Assembly (NCBI GenBank): GCA_902574205.1 | Contig: CACGMS010000001.1 | Coordinates: forward strand, 1 to 41,818 | Origin: an uncultured Candidatus Hydrogenedens sp. | Lineage (GTDB): Bacteria > Myxococcota > UBA4151 | Direction: 5' to 3' | Length of the DNA: 41,818 bases | In this document: piece by piece, positions 34,641 to 41,818 of the stretch | Layout of the letters: every line of letters begins with the position of its first letter | Numbering within the stretch: position 1 is the stretch's first letter | Translations under genes and position numbers: made by a program | The notes under the pieces: generated by a model | The model's input: the letters and a program-made list of their open reading frames with translations, nothing else | Database searches by the model: none | What the model was told of the DNA's origin: nothing

Positions 34641-36186
34641 CCGAAATGATTTAGACGGCTGTCGTAATACGTGTGCGGTTGCGATCTGCGGTGATGGTGT
34701 TGTGCGAGCAGGCGAAGAGCAATGCGATGATGGCAACCGGGTGGATACCGATGTTTGTCTCAACAACTGTCAGCAGGCACGTTGTGGCGACGGGGTGGTG
34801 CGAGTCGGCGTTGAAGGGTGTGATGATGGTAATAATATTGACGACGACCGCTGCAACAACAACTGCGCAACCACAACCTGTGGCGATGGAATCATCCAGG
34901 CGAGCGCTGGCGAGGTCTGTGACGATGGCAATACCGAAGATGCCGACGCATGTACCAACGCGTGTCAGGCGGCTACATGTGGCGATGGGATTGCCCGCAT
35001 GGATCTAACCGAGGACGACGACGGTTATGAAACGTGCGATGATGCGAACCTGAGCAATGCGGACGCGTGCACGAACGGTTGTCAGTTAGCGGTTTGCGGC
35101 GATGGTTATGTCCGCGCCGGACTTGAGGCTGGCGACGAGGGCTATGAAGCCTGCGATGATGGCAATACCGAGGAGACAGACGCCTGTCTGAATGCTTGTC
35201 TTTTGGCGAGCTGCGGCGACGGGTTTGCACGCCGAGACTTGCAGCCTGAACACCCTGATTACGAATACTGTGACGACGGCAACGATAACAATACGGATCA
35301 ATGTTTAGCGAATTGTCGTGTCGCAAGCTGCGGTGATGGTTTTCTCCAGGCAGGAGAGGCTTGTGATGACGGCAATCAAGTCGATGCCGACGCCTGCACA
35401 AACGGTTGTCAACTTCGCGGTGTCGCCGAGATCAGCGCTGGTTTCCTTCACAGTTGCGCTCGGTTTCATTCTGGCGCCGTCAAATGCTGGGGTTATAACT
35501 ATTACGCTCAACTTGGCGACGGCACTCGCACTAACCGCACAACTTCGGTCAGGGTCAGAGGGATCACCGCAGCGACCAAGATCGCTGCTGGTGCGGATTA
35601 CAGCTGCGCGCTCCTTGAGTCTGGCGCCGTCCAATGCTGGGGGAGGAACAGTGTCGGTCAACTCGGCGACGGCACTCGCAGGATGAGCGGAACCCCGGTC
35701 AGCGTCAGCGGGATCACCGCAGCGACCGAGATCGCTGCTGGTCGTGATCACAGCTGCGCGCTCCTTGAGTCCGGCGTCGTCCAATGCTGGGGGGGGAACT
35801 ATGAGGGTCAACTCGGCGACGGCACTAGCAGGGACCGCATCACTCCGGTCAGCGTCAGCGGGATCAGAGCAGCAACCAAGATCGCTGCTGGTAATGGTCA
35901 CAGTTGCGCGCTTCTTGAGTCCGGCGCCGTCCAATGCTGGGGGGGGAACCGATCCGGTCAACTCGGCGACGGCACTCTCATGGACAGCAACACTCCGGTC
36001 AGCGTCAGCGGGATCAGAGCAGCAATCAAGATCGCTGCTGGTTATGGTCACAGTTGCGCACGGCTTCAAGACGACGACGACTTGTTTTTGGTCAAATGCT
36101 GGGGATATAATGCTTATGGTCAACTTGGCGACGGCACTAGCAGGGACCGCATCACTCCGGTCAGCGTCATTTTGATGGATGAATAG
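34417..36186 (+). CDS. DUF4215 x9 stalk with RCC1-repeat head, lipoprotein, 589 aa
   Basis: The first 75 codons are almost identical to those of the lectin-headed gene, including signal peptide, LLNSC lipobox and the first DUF4215 unit. After that the chains diverge. Nine DUF4215 units (to about residue 335) lead into five RCC1-type repeats of exactly 50 residues (CWGxNxxGQLGDGT...PVSVSGI.AATKIAAG..HSCALLESGAVQ). The last unit has a four-residue insertion and stops abruptly at VILMDE. A closed RCC1 propeller normally has seven blades, so the head may be incomplete, may dimerise, or may be shrinking by recombination. Start ATG 34417 with AGAGGAG. Whether it has its own promoter is unclear. Confidence 0.88.
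   Translation: MKRLLVGLVLLNSCGLAPMPGEPRYCGDKKIQTSLEEECDDGNDIDTDSCTHCRVARCGDGHVQAGRGEACDDGNRNDLDGCRNTCAVAICGDGVVRAGEEQCDDGNRVDTDVCLNNCQQARCGDGVVRVGVEGCDDGNNIDDDRCNNNCATTTCGDGIIQASAGEVCDDGNTEDADACTNACQAATCGDGIARMDLTEDDDGYETCDDANLSNADACTNGCQLAVCGDGYVRAGLEAGDEGYEACDDGNTEETDACLNACLLASCGDGFARRDLQPEHPDYEYCDDGNDNNTDQCLANCRVASCGDGFLQAGEACDDGNQVDADACTNGCQLRGVAEISAGFLHSCARFHSGAVKCWGYNYYAQLGDGTRTNRTTSVRVRGITAATKIAAGADYSCALLESGAVQCWGRNSVGQLGDGTRRMSGTPVSVSGITAATEIAAGRDHSCALLESGVVQCWGGNYEGQLGDGTSRDRITPVSVSGIRAATKIAAGNGHSCALLESGAVQCWGGNRSGQLGDGTLMDSNTPVSVSGIRAAIKIAAGYGHSCARLQDDDDLFLVKCWGYNAYGQLGDGTSRDRITPVSVILMDE
35440..36170 (+). repeat. Exact 150-bp tandem repeats encoding RCC1 blades
   Basis: GGCGACGGCACT recurs at 35515, 35665, 35815 and 35965 (spacing exactly 150) and at 36127 (162). 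Units share long identical stretches. ACTAGCAGGGACCGCATCAC occurs in both the third and the fifth. Confidence 0.92.
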
Positions 36187-36203
36187 CTGCCAACGGGTGG
36201 CAG
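36187..36203 (+). terminator. Possible hairpin after the RCC1-headed lipoprotein gene
   Basis: CTGCCA (36187-36192) pairs with TGGCAG (36198-36203) right after the stop codon. There is no real T-run, so it is at best a weak terminator. Confidence 0.35.
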
Positions 36204-36280
36204 TTAAACCAAGGCGATCTCAGTCCGAGCATCTTCCCATTTTACCCAACCAAAATATAAAGAAACACAATGGCCGACCC

Positions 36281-36331
36281 TCGGTGGGGTGGTCGTTCGC
36301 GCCTCCGCTCGCTCCGATCACGGCGACAATG
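36281..36331 (+). repeat. Flanking direct repeat, right copy
   Basis: Partner of 34201-34251, same orientation, between the end of the RCC1-headed gene and the convergent glycosidase gene. Confidence 0.75.
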
Positions 36332-36342
36332 TCCGCCCTTGT

Positions 36343-38712
36343 CTAGCGTATCAACAGGAGTTTGAACTCGGCGATGTTGACGTCATTGGACGGTCGATCG
36401 CCTCCGCCGCGACCGGCTTGATAGGCTCGGTAGTGATCGAGATAACTCATGTTGACGCCGTCGCTTACCTGCACGGTGTAGGTCCGCCCCGCCTCGAGTA
36501 TCGCCGGTACGAAACTGCTGTCACCCCAATCACTCCAGCCGCTGCGATGCGGCATCACAACAGCCCCCTCGGCAATCACCGCATTTTGCTCGTCGCGCAC
36601 GGTGATCCTCTTGACGCCTGCAGTGACCCCCGTCTCGATGGAACCGGCGCCATTGCCATAGACCAACTGCAGGAGATATTTGCCGGTTTGGTTGGGTGCA
36701 ACTCGCATGGTGAGCGTGTGCTCAGGGGCTCCCCACAGGCTGTAGTGACCTCGCCCATGCTCAGTCGACCACACACCACCTGAGGCAGTAAAGTCTTGCG
36801 CGTAGATACTTTGAACTCGGGTTGAGCCATCGCCCCACCAACACTGCGGTTGGCTGGGTAGCGAGGGCAGCCGAAGGCGCGCCACCACGCTGTAACAACC
36901 GGTCGTCGCCGAACGGTCACGCCAAGGCGAGCTGGCGTTGTCTGCGACCTGCCGTCCATCTTTATAAATGGCGAAGGTTGCGCCCTCTTCGCCCTCAAAT
37001 CGAAGCGTGACCGAATCCCCAGTGCCCTCAAGCGTTACGGATGGGATGCGTGCACCAAAGAGGTCGCGCCAGTCCTCGGTCGCCAATCGGGTGATGGTGC
37101 CAGCAGGCAGCCGCGCACTGCCGATGCGCGCCTCGAAATTTCCGACTGTCAGCACGGCACCCTCACGGAACCATTCACTGGCGGGTAAAATCGGATCGGC
37201 GGTGCGCACGCCGCCTTCTGCGCTCAATCCAAAGACGCCCTCGACCACAGCGCCGATAAAGCCGGCGACGCTCCACAGCTGACGCGGCGAGTTGACCACC
37301 GGACCAGAGAACGCGCCATCTTCAACAAAGTTGGCGCCGCTGGCGAGCTCAAGGTTTTCCATGTTGGAGAGATTGAGCGCGGCACCGCGCACCAAACTGT
37401 CGAGACCGGCTGCAAAGATCTCGCCCTGACCGACTCGCCGTGCAGCAAGAACCGAGTAGGCGGTCACAAAAGGCCAGATGGCGCGGTTGTGATAGATGGG
37501 AACTTGTTGTTGTTGCGGCCAGATCACCGGCGGCCCGTAGTCGCCAAATGGGTAGGCCGTGAGCGCTTCGGGGTGGGTGCCCAGGTCCAGCACGGCGAGG
37601 CTCGTCGCCAGCAGGTCTTGTTGCTCGACGGGCGCAGGGTTGAGCGGATTACCGATAAAGCTGCGGTAGGTGGCGCCGTCAAAGAAGACGGCGTCGATGC
37701 GTTCGGCGAGCGCTTGCGAGCCATGTACTTCACGGGTCAACTCCTCAAGTGCTCGCAGTAGAACGAGGTGGTTGAGGTTGGTGCTGAGTGATTTGGACAT
37801 GGCGATCTCAACCACATTACCGGCGGTGTAGGCGGCGTAGGTTTGTTCACGCCAGTCGAGGAAGCTGGTCTCGCCAAAGTACAGCCCGTCGCTGGGGTCG
37901 TAGGCGTACAGTCGATCCCACTCGGCGCTGTTCCGCATTGCCTCAATCGCTGCAGCGCGCAGCTCGGGGTGATCGATTTGACGCAGCACCGCCATGGCGC
38001 CGCGCGCCCATGCCACGCGATCCGTCGAGACCGGCCAGCTGCCGCCGGTGCCGGTGTCTTGAACGATCTGAAGCCCGCCGCCATCTTTGGGTCTGGATAA
38101 CTTAAACAGCAGTGAGTTCGCCGCACGCTGCGGGTCCAGCCAAGCCAATCCAAGGTCCACCGCATAGGCGATGTCGCGCGTCCACACCCAGTTCCACAGG
38201 GCACCCGTTTGGTAACACGAGCAGTCGACAGGTGCGGCGAAGGCGTCGTCACGGATTTGCTCGACGGCGTTTTGGCGTGCCTCTTCGACCGCCATGGCAA
38301 AGAGCGCGTCTGTGAGCAGGACGCCAGAGCGCAAGATGGGGTCGCCTGCGCGCTCAGTGACGCTGCGTTCGTTGGGTCCCTGGTCGCGCATGGTGTGGCT
38401 GCTGGTGAGGGTGTATGTGCGCAGATCGCCCTGCTCGTTAGCATTGACGACGACCGTGTCCCCACCAAACCGCCAACGACCTTCAAGAGGTGCCGGACCG
38501 GCGTCAGGGAGCGAATTGGCGTCGGCCGAGCCGCCGCCGTCGCCTGCTCGGCCTGCATCTGTTTGACCGCCGGCACCATCGAGCGTTGACCCGTCAGGAG
38601 CGATGGTGCCCCCCGCATCGATGGGCGCGCGACGTCCGCTGTCTGCTGGAGTGAGCATCGGCGAACAGGCCATGGCAAAGAGAGCAAAGACGCTTGTGCA
38701 TAAAGGTTTCAT
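36343..38712 (-). CDS. Six-hairpin glycosidase-like lipoprotein, 789 aa
   Basis: The signal ends LFAMACS (lipobox MAC) and is followed by an Asp/Gly/Ala-rich linker (about residues 20-75). The body from about 120 to 510 looks like an (alpha/alpha)6 barrel glycosidase: LWNWVWTRDIAYAVDLGLAW, SWPVSTDRVAWARGAM, GLYFGETSFLDWREQTYAAY, WPQQQQVPIYHNRAIWPFVT and RQLWSVAGFIGAVVEGVFGL. This resembles GH15/GH37/GH63-like bacterial glycosidases. Acidic residues in WTRD and SFLDWRE are catalytic candidates. The C-terminal 200 residues include a carbohydrate-binding-like beta sandwich (GKYLLQLVYGNGAGSIETG). It is likely surface-exposed and acts on an alpha-glycan; the exact family and substrate are not determined. 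The ribosome site is weak. Confidence 0.78.
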   Translation of the reverse strand: MKPLCTSVFALFAMACSPMLTPADSGRRAPIDAGGTIAPDGSTLDGAGGQTDAGRAGDGGGSADANSLPDAGPAPLEGRWRFGGDTVVVNANEQGDLRTYTLTSSHTMRDQGPNERSVTERAGDPILRSGVLLTDALFAMAVEEARQNAVEQIRDDAFAAPVDCSCYQTGALWNWVWTRDIAYAVDLGLAWLDPQRAANSLLFKLSRPKDGGGLQIVQDTGTGGSWPVSTDRVAWARGAMAVLRQIDHPELRAAAIEAMRNSAEWDRLYAYDPSDGLYFGETSFLDWREQTYAAYTAGNVVEIAMSKSLSTNLNHLVLLRALEELTREVHGSQALAERIDAVFFDGATYRSFIGNPLNPAPVEQQDLLATSLAVLDLGTHPEALTAYPFGDYGPPVIWPQQQQVPIYHNRAIWPFVTAYSVLAARRVGQGEIFAAGLDSLVRGAALNLSNMENLELASGANFVEDGAFSGPVVNSPRQLWSVAGFIGAVVEGVFGLSAEGGVRTADPILPASEWFREGAVLTVGNFEARIGSARLPAGTITRLATEDWRDLFGARIPSVTLEGTGDSVTLRFEGEEGATFAIYKDGRQVADNASSPWRDRSATTGCYSVVARLRLPSLPSQPQCWWGDGSTRVQSIYAQDFTASGGVWSTEHGRGHYSLWGAPEHTLTMRVAPNQTGKYLLQLVYGNGAGSIETGVTAGVKRITVRDEQNAVIAEGAVVMPHRSGWSDWGDSSFVPAILEAGRTYTVQVSDGVNMSYLDHYRAYQAGRGGGDRPSNDVNIAEFKLLLIR

Positions 38713-38775
38713 GAGATGAGTGATGCCTGAACGGCGTTGAGACGCAAGTGGTTGAGCGCGTCATCTCCTGGGCGC

Positions 38776-39837
38776 CTAGCGCGCGGTGAGCGTCATGTCG
38801 GTGCGAGTTTTCATGCTCACGCCGCTCATCTTCATCTCAGAGGTCATGCTGCCCTTCATGCTACTGAGCATGCCCTTGGTGACCAAAAAGACTGCCTCAA
38901 AGTCACCGTTGATCGACATCTCTGGGGCACCGCCCATCGCACCCATGCCACCCATGTCACCCATACCACCCATATCGCCCATGCCCATGGCACTTAGATC
39001 CATCCCCATACCTCCGCCGCCGCCCATGTCCATCTTCATCTGGCCCATGGAGTTACCGGCTGCGGCGCCACCTTTGCCGGTGCTAATGGTGGTCTTGAGC
39101 GTTGCCGATTGAGCGTTGACGGTTGGCGTGGTGGTGGTGATCTTCATGTTGGCGACGTCCATGCTGAACCGATGCCCTGCGGCGACGTTTCCTTCCGGGA
39201 GTTTGAGCATCTCAAGGAATTTAGTCGGTAGAATATCGACTTTTTGCGCGTCCTGCTTGACGGCGACCTTCTTCTTCTTCGCTGCGGGTTGCTTGACCTT
39301 CTCGATGCTGTAACCGGCGCTCAGTTGTCCCGTTTTCGGGTCGAAAGAGGCATGCAGCGTCATCTTCTCACCGCCCGCTTGAGCGCTGCCCGAGGCACCG
39401 TTTGGACCGACCTTCGCTGAGACCAATAGGTTCTCACCTTTCTCCGAGACGACCATGTAGATGATCTCTTTGAACTTGAAGTTTCCTTTGCGGTCGATCT
39501 CAACCAGATTCTTGAGCGCGCCTTTGGGCAGGTCGGATAAGGCACCGACGACGCGTCCCTTATCGTCAACGACCTTAAAGCGTTCAATGACCAGCGCACC
39601 CTCAGCTGTGCCATCTCCACGCACCCGATCCACCTGCAGCGCAAAGGTTGAGGTATTGGTGAGCTTGGTTTTGACGCCCATACCCATCGCTGAGATGTCG
39701 ATATGATCGACGGACTTCGCTTCAAAACGTACGGTCGACCCGGCCTTCCACGTGTAGGCAAGCTCAGCGGCTGTCGCGGTCTGAGCGAAGGTCAGGAGGA
39801 TAAGGGCAGAGCGGAACGGCGAGACGAATAAGCGCAT
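38776..39837 (-). CDS. Secreted Met/Gly-rich protein of unknown function, 353 aa
   Basis: The ATG at 39837 follows AAAGG and begins a signal peptide (FRSALILLTFAQTATAAEL, cleaved after TAA); the upstream 21 codons of open frame are not needed. The mature protein is beta-rich (YTWKAGSTVRFEAKSVDHID, GTAEGALVIERFKVVDDKG). It has a lysine-rich patch (KQPAAKKKKVAVK, about 205-217) and near residues 270-310 a Met/Gly repeat (MGDMGGMGDMGGMGAMGG). The final part resumes the beta pattern and many Thr/Met (MTSEMKMSGVSMKTRTDMTL). DUF6263-like secreted proteins have this general style. The Met run could bind copper or simply be a flexible loop. It is 63 bases upstream of the glycosidase gene on the same strand. 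Confidence 0.7.
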   Translation of the reverse strand: MRLFVSPFRSALILLTFAQTATAAELAYTWKAGSTVRFEAKSVDHIDISAMGMGVKTKLTNTSTFALQVDRVRGDGTAEGALVIERFKVVDDKGRVVGALSDLPKGALKNLVEIDRKGNFKFKEIIYMVVSEKGENLLVSAKVGPNGASGSAQAGGEKMTLHASFDPKTGQLSAGYSIEKVKQPAAKKKKVAVKQDAQKVDILPTKFLEMLKLPEGNVAAGHRFSMDVANMKITTTTPTVNAQSATLKTTISTGKGGAAAGNSMGQMKMDMGGGGGMGMDLSAMGMGDMGGMGDMGGMGAMGGAPEMSINGDFEAVFLVTKGMLSSMKGSMTSEMKMSGVSMKTRTDMTLTAR

Positions 39838-40362
39838 GGTAGGCCTTTCATGAGTCGCTGCAGCGTGACTTAGGACGAGCGTTCTGTGAACCGTATTCAC
39901 GAATAGGTTGTAGAATCACTCGTTGTCCCTGCCTGTTTGGTCGGCAGTGGGTCGACGAGGTTCGATTCATGCTTGCGGCGCTCTTGAGCCGCCGACTGAC
40001 GTGCCGTGTTGAGGCGTCGTTGGAGTTCAAAAGGTGCCGATGTGTGGGGGAACGAACTGATACGACGAAAGCCACGACCCGGCAGCTGAGTGGTAGGAGC
40101 CGCCACCAGCGATTTACAAATTTCGGTGTAGCGTCATGGCTTACTGTGTTTTGATCATCATGTGGTTGCGGCGGTGGGTCTTTGTGGGCTGGTTTCGAAT
40201 GCAGGGCATCGGCGAATCTGACGACGCCGAGTCTTGGGTTCGGTCGATAACCAACACGTTTGAGCCTTTTGGATCGCTCCAGGGCTTGTCGAAGACCTGA
40301 TGTCCAGTTTATGGTCACAGCCCGTGTGCTTCAGACGGTTGGCTTAGAGAGTCGGGGTCATC
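39838..40362. other. Intergenic region, nothing recognised
   Basis: About 525 bases between divergent genes. A minus ORF (39848-40318) has no ribosome site, and its product (rich in Arg/His/Ser without hydrophobic core) looks non-coding. No RNA or repeat seen. Confidence 0.5.
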
Positions 40363-41088
40363 GTGCGTTTCAGGTCGATTGTAACTCTTTTGGTCGCGAT
40401 GGCGCTGTGCTTGACCTCGGCTGATATCGCCCTTGCTCATGCTCCAAGCGCAATGGGGACCAGCCATTATCTCCTCGTGGCTAAGCGGAAAAAGCTTAAA
40501 AAACGAAAGAAGCGTAGGAAAAAGCGAGCGCGGAAAAAGCGCAGAAAAAAGAAGAAGAGAGCGACTAAGCGCCGCTCGAAATCAAAGCGCAAATCAAAGA
40601 AGAAGGACGCCAAACCACAAAGCGAGGTGAAGCCCGTAGAGACAAAGCCTAGTCAAGAGTCCGAGTCAGGTTCTGAGGTCAAAGCCGTCGATCAAGCGGT
40701 CGCGCCACCGTCGCCAGAACAACCTGCTGAACAGATCGGTTCAACTGAGGTGAAACCAGCCAGCGCAGCAGCTTCGACGGCGGCTCGTGCAGGTACAGAA
40801 GTTGGTAGTCCGCAGACCGCTCGATCTGGACGATCAGATTGGATCACCTACTCAGGACTTGGGTTAGCGATCACAGGCTTGGGCACAGCCGTCATGGGGT
40901 GGAGTATGATCGATGCTGCCAATGAAAACCGCCAATCCCTAGGTACTCAAGCGGTATGGAGCGACACGCAGCGTAGCGAGTTTGCCCAAAGCGGAGCCGA
41001 TCACGCCTTAGGGACGCAACTTAATGCAGCGGGCTATGCCCTTGGTTTGCTTGGCACGGGTATCGTGCTCGGAGCCTGGTTACCATGA
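40363..41088 (+). CDS. Exported polybasic protein with two-helix membrane tail, 241 aa
   Basis: The GTG at 40363 follows a GGGG site. A signal peptide ([20 protein letters not shown]) is followed by an extraordinary Lys/Arg run (about residues 41-82, nearly all K and R) and a Glu/Pro/Ser-rich linker. Two hydrophobic helices (about 160-183 and 220-241) separated by about 36 polar residues form a C-terminal membrane hairpin. The next gene, a DUF4215 lipoprotein, starts inside its stop codon (ATGA, 41085-41088). The tail arrangement and the partner match the PEGA gene at 29589-31277. The polybasic part could bind acidic polymers (LPS, DNA, acidic exopolysaccharide). No family recognised. Confidence 0.75.
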   Translation: MRFRSIVTLLVAMALCLTSADIALAHAPSAMGTSHYLLVAKRKKLKKRKKRRKKRARKKRRKKKKRATKRRSKSKRKSKKKDAKPQSEVKPVETKPSQESESGSEVKAVDQAVAPPSPEQPAEQIGSTEVKPASAAASTAARAGTEVGSPQTARSGRSDWITYSGLGLAITGLGTAVMGWSMIDAANENRQSLGTQAVWSDTQRSEFAQSGADHALGTQLNAAGYALGLLGTGIVLGAWLP

Positions 41089-41818
41089 ACCGTTTTCGAT
41101 GGACGCTCCTCGTCTTGATGAGCTGCAGCGCGCCCTTAGCGCCGGTAATTCCTCCGTGTTCCAGTGATACCGATTGTACCACTGAGGTGCTGGGCGATGA
41201 CTATGAGCGCTTTGTCTGTCGAGGCGGACTCTGCCAGCCAGCGGCTCGTCCGGACGCTCCGGATACGGGCATCATCGCGGATACAGGTGTCGGTGTCGAT
41301 GCAGGATCTAATTCGGACACGGGTGGGGCGCTCGACGTTGGCGTTTCTTCTGACGCGGCGGGCTTTGAAGATGCTGGTGAGCAGGACGCTGATGTTCAGC
41401 TACCCGCCTTTTGCGGCAACGGCCGAGTCGAGGAAGGCGAGGAATGTGACGACAGCAATCGTATCGACACCGATCAGTGTACCAACTCATGTACAGAGGC
41501 GGTCTGCGGCGACGGCATTTTGCAGATCGGTGAAGAGGAATGTGATGATGGCAATCAGGATGATACCGATGCCTGCCTCAGTGGCTGCGAAACGGCACGC
41601 TGTGGTGACGATTATGTCTGGAATGGGGTAGAAACCTGTGACGACGGCAACCGCGTTCGAAGTGACGCGTGCACCAATGCTTGTGAAGAAGCAGTCTGTG
41701 GTGATGGTATCCGCCGTACGGATATCGCCGAAGGTCAACCCGATTACGAAGCCTGCGATGATGGTGACCAAGACGATGACAACGAGTGCAGTAACACCTG
41801 TATCGCTAGTCCGTCGTA
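41085..41818 (+). CDS. DUF4215-repeat lipoprotein, partial (runs off window)
   Basis: The frame from ATG 41085 is open to the window end. It encodes a signal peptide ending VLMSC (lipobox), a short cysteine segment ([16 protein letters not shown]) and an Asp/Ala/Gly linker (about residues 50-100, many DTG/DAG). DUF4215 units follow: [50 protein letters not shown] and [20 protein letters not shown] in turn. It overlaps the stop of the preceding gene by four bases, so the two are coupled. The head domain, if any, is outside the window. By analogy with the other loci it may carry a lectin or RCC1 head, but this is not seen. Confidence 0.88.
   Translation, partial: MNRFRWTLLVLMSCSAPLAPVIPPCSSDTDCTTEVLGDDYERFVCRGGLCQPAARPDAPDTGIIADTGVGVDAGSNSDTGGALDVGVSSDAAGFEDAGEQDADVQLPAFCGNGRVEEGEECDDSNRIDTDQCTNSCTEAVCGDGILQIGEEECDDGNQDDTDACLSGCETARCGDDYVWNGVETCDDGNRVRSDACTNACEEAVCGDGIRRTDIAEGQPDYEACDDGDQDDDNECSNTCIASPS

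Noticed and set aside
39848-40318. 156-aa minus ORF upstream of the Met/Gly-rich protein
   Set aside because: No ribosome site, no hydrophobic core, no family resemblance; probably chance.

Overview
The window looks like a chromosomal piece of a Gram-negative, secretion-rich bacterium of the Myxococcota/Bradymonadota (former Deltaproteobacteria) type, of moderate GC content. The reasons are the many lipoproteins with Asp/Ala/Gly-rich linkers, the large proteins built from DUF4215 (myxococcal cysteine-rich, CGDG...CDDGN...DxCxxxC) repeats, the RCC1, C-type lectin and PEGA domains, and outer-membrane beta-barrels (TonB receptor, FadL family). Assignment below this level is not possible from the sequence alone.

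Layout. 1-2.3 kb is a housekeeping block on the minus strand: the 5' end of dnaG, a yqeY remnant with an opposing ORF at its broken end, RNase P RNA, a coiled-coil zinc-ribbon protein whose 3' end overlaps the RNase P gene, and a CAT-anticodon tRNA. 2.4-8.7 kb holds a TonB-dependent receptor coupled to a RimI-like acetyltransferase, a secreted DUF3152 zincin, a small unknown protein and an M60 (mucinase-type) lipoprotein protease. 8.75-8.9 kb is an initiator tRNA with its own promoter and terminator. 9.0-13.4 kb is a compact defence island: a PD-(D/E)XK/DUF5655-like protein divergent from an EVE-McrB/McrC methyl-dependent restriction pair.

13.4-22.1 kb carries minus-strand surface genes (a lipoprotein, a FadL-type porin, a Ca-binding-repeat lipoprotein and an 18-repeat DUF4215-RCC1 lipoprotein). 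Between them lie two sequence relics: one resembles the 3' end of a lectin gene found 18 kb away, the other the McrC nuclease motif. 22.4-26.0 kb is a three-gene ABC-2 exporter operon facing an FKBP-type lipoprotein.

27.3-36.2 kb is the most unusual part. A tightly overlapping operon (lipoprotein, secreted protein, PEGA protein with a two-helix membrane tail, DUF4215x23-lectin lipoprotein) is followed by a second DUF4215 lipoprotein. That gene starts inside a ~330-bp near-identical copy of the first gene's 5' end but carries a different head (RCC1 instead of lectin), and it sits between two ~50-bp direct repeats. This looks like cassette-style swapping of display heads on a common lipid-anchored stalk. 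36.3-39.8 kb has a six-hairpin glycosidase lipoprotein and a Met/Gly-rich secreted protein. 40.4 kb to the end repeats the 'two-helix-tail protein followed by DUF4215 lipoprotein' arrangement. Across the window, lipid-anchored stalk proteins, a protease, a glycosidase and outer-membrane channels suggest a cell surface adapted to contact with other cells, mucus or polysaccharide; this is inference from domain content.
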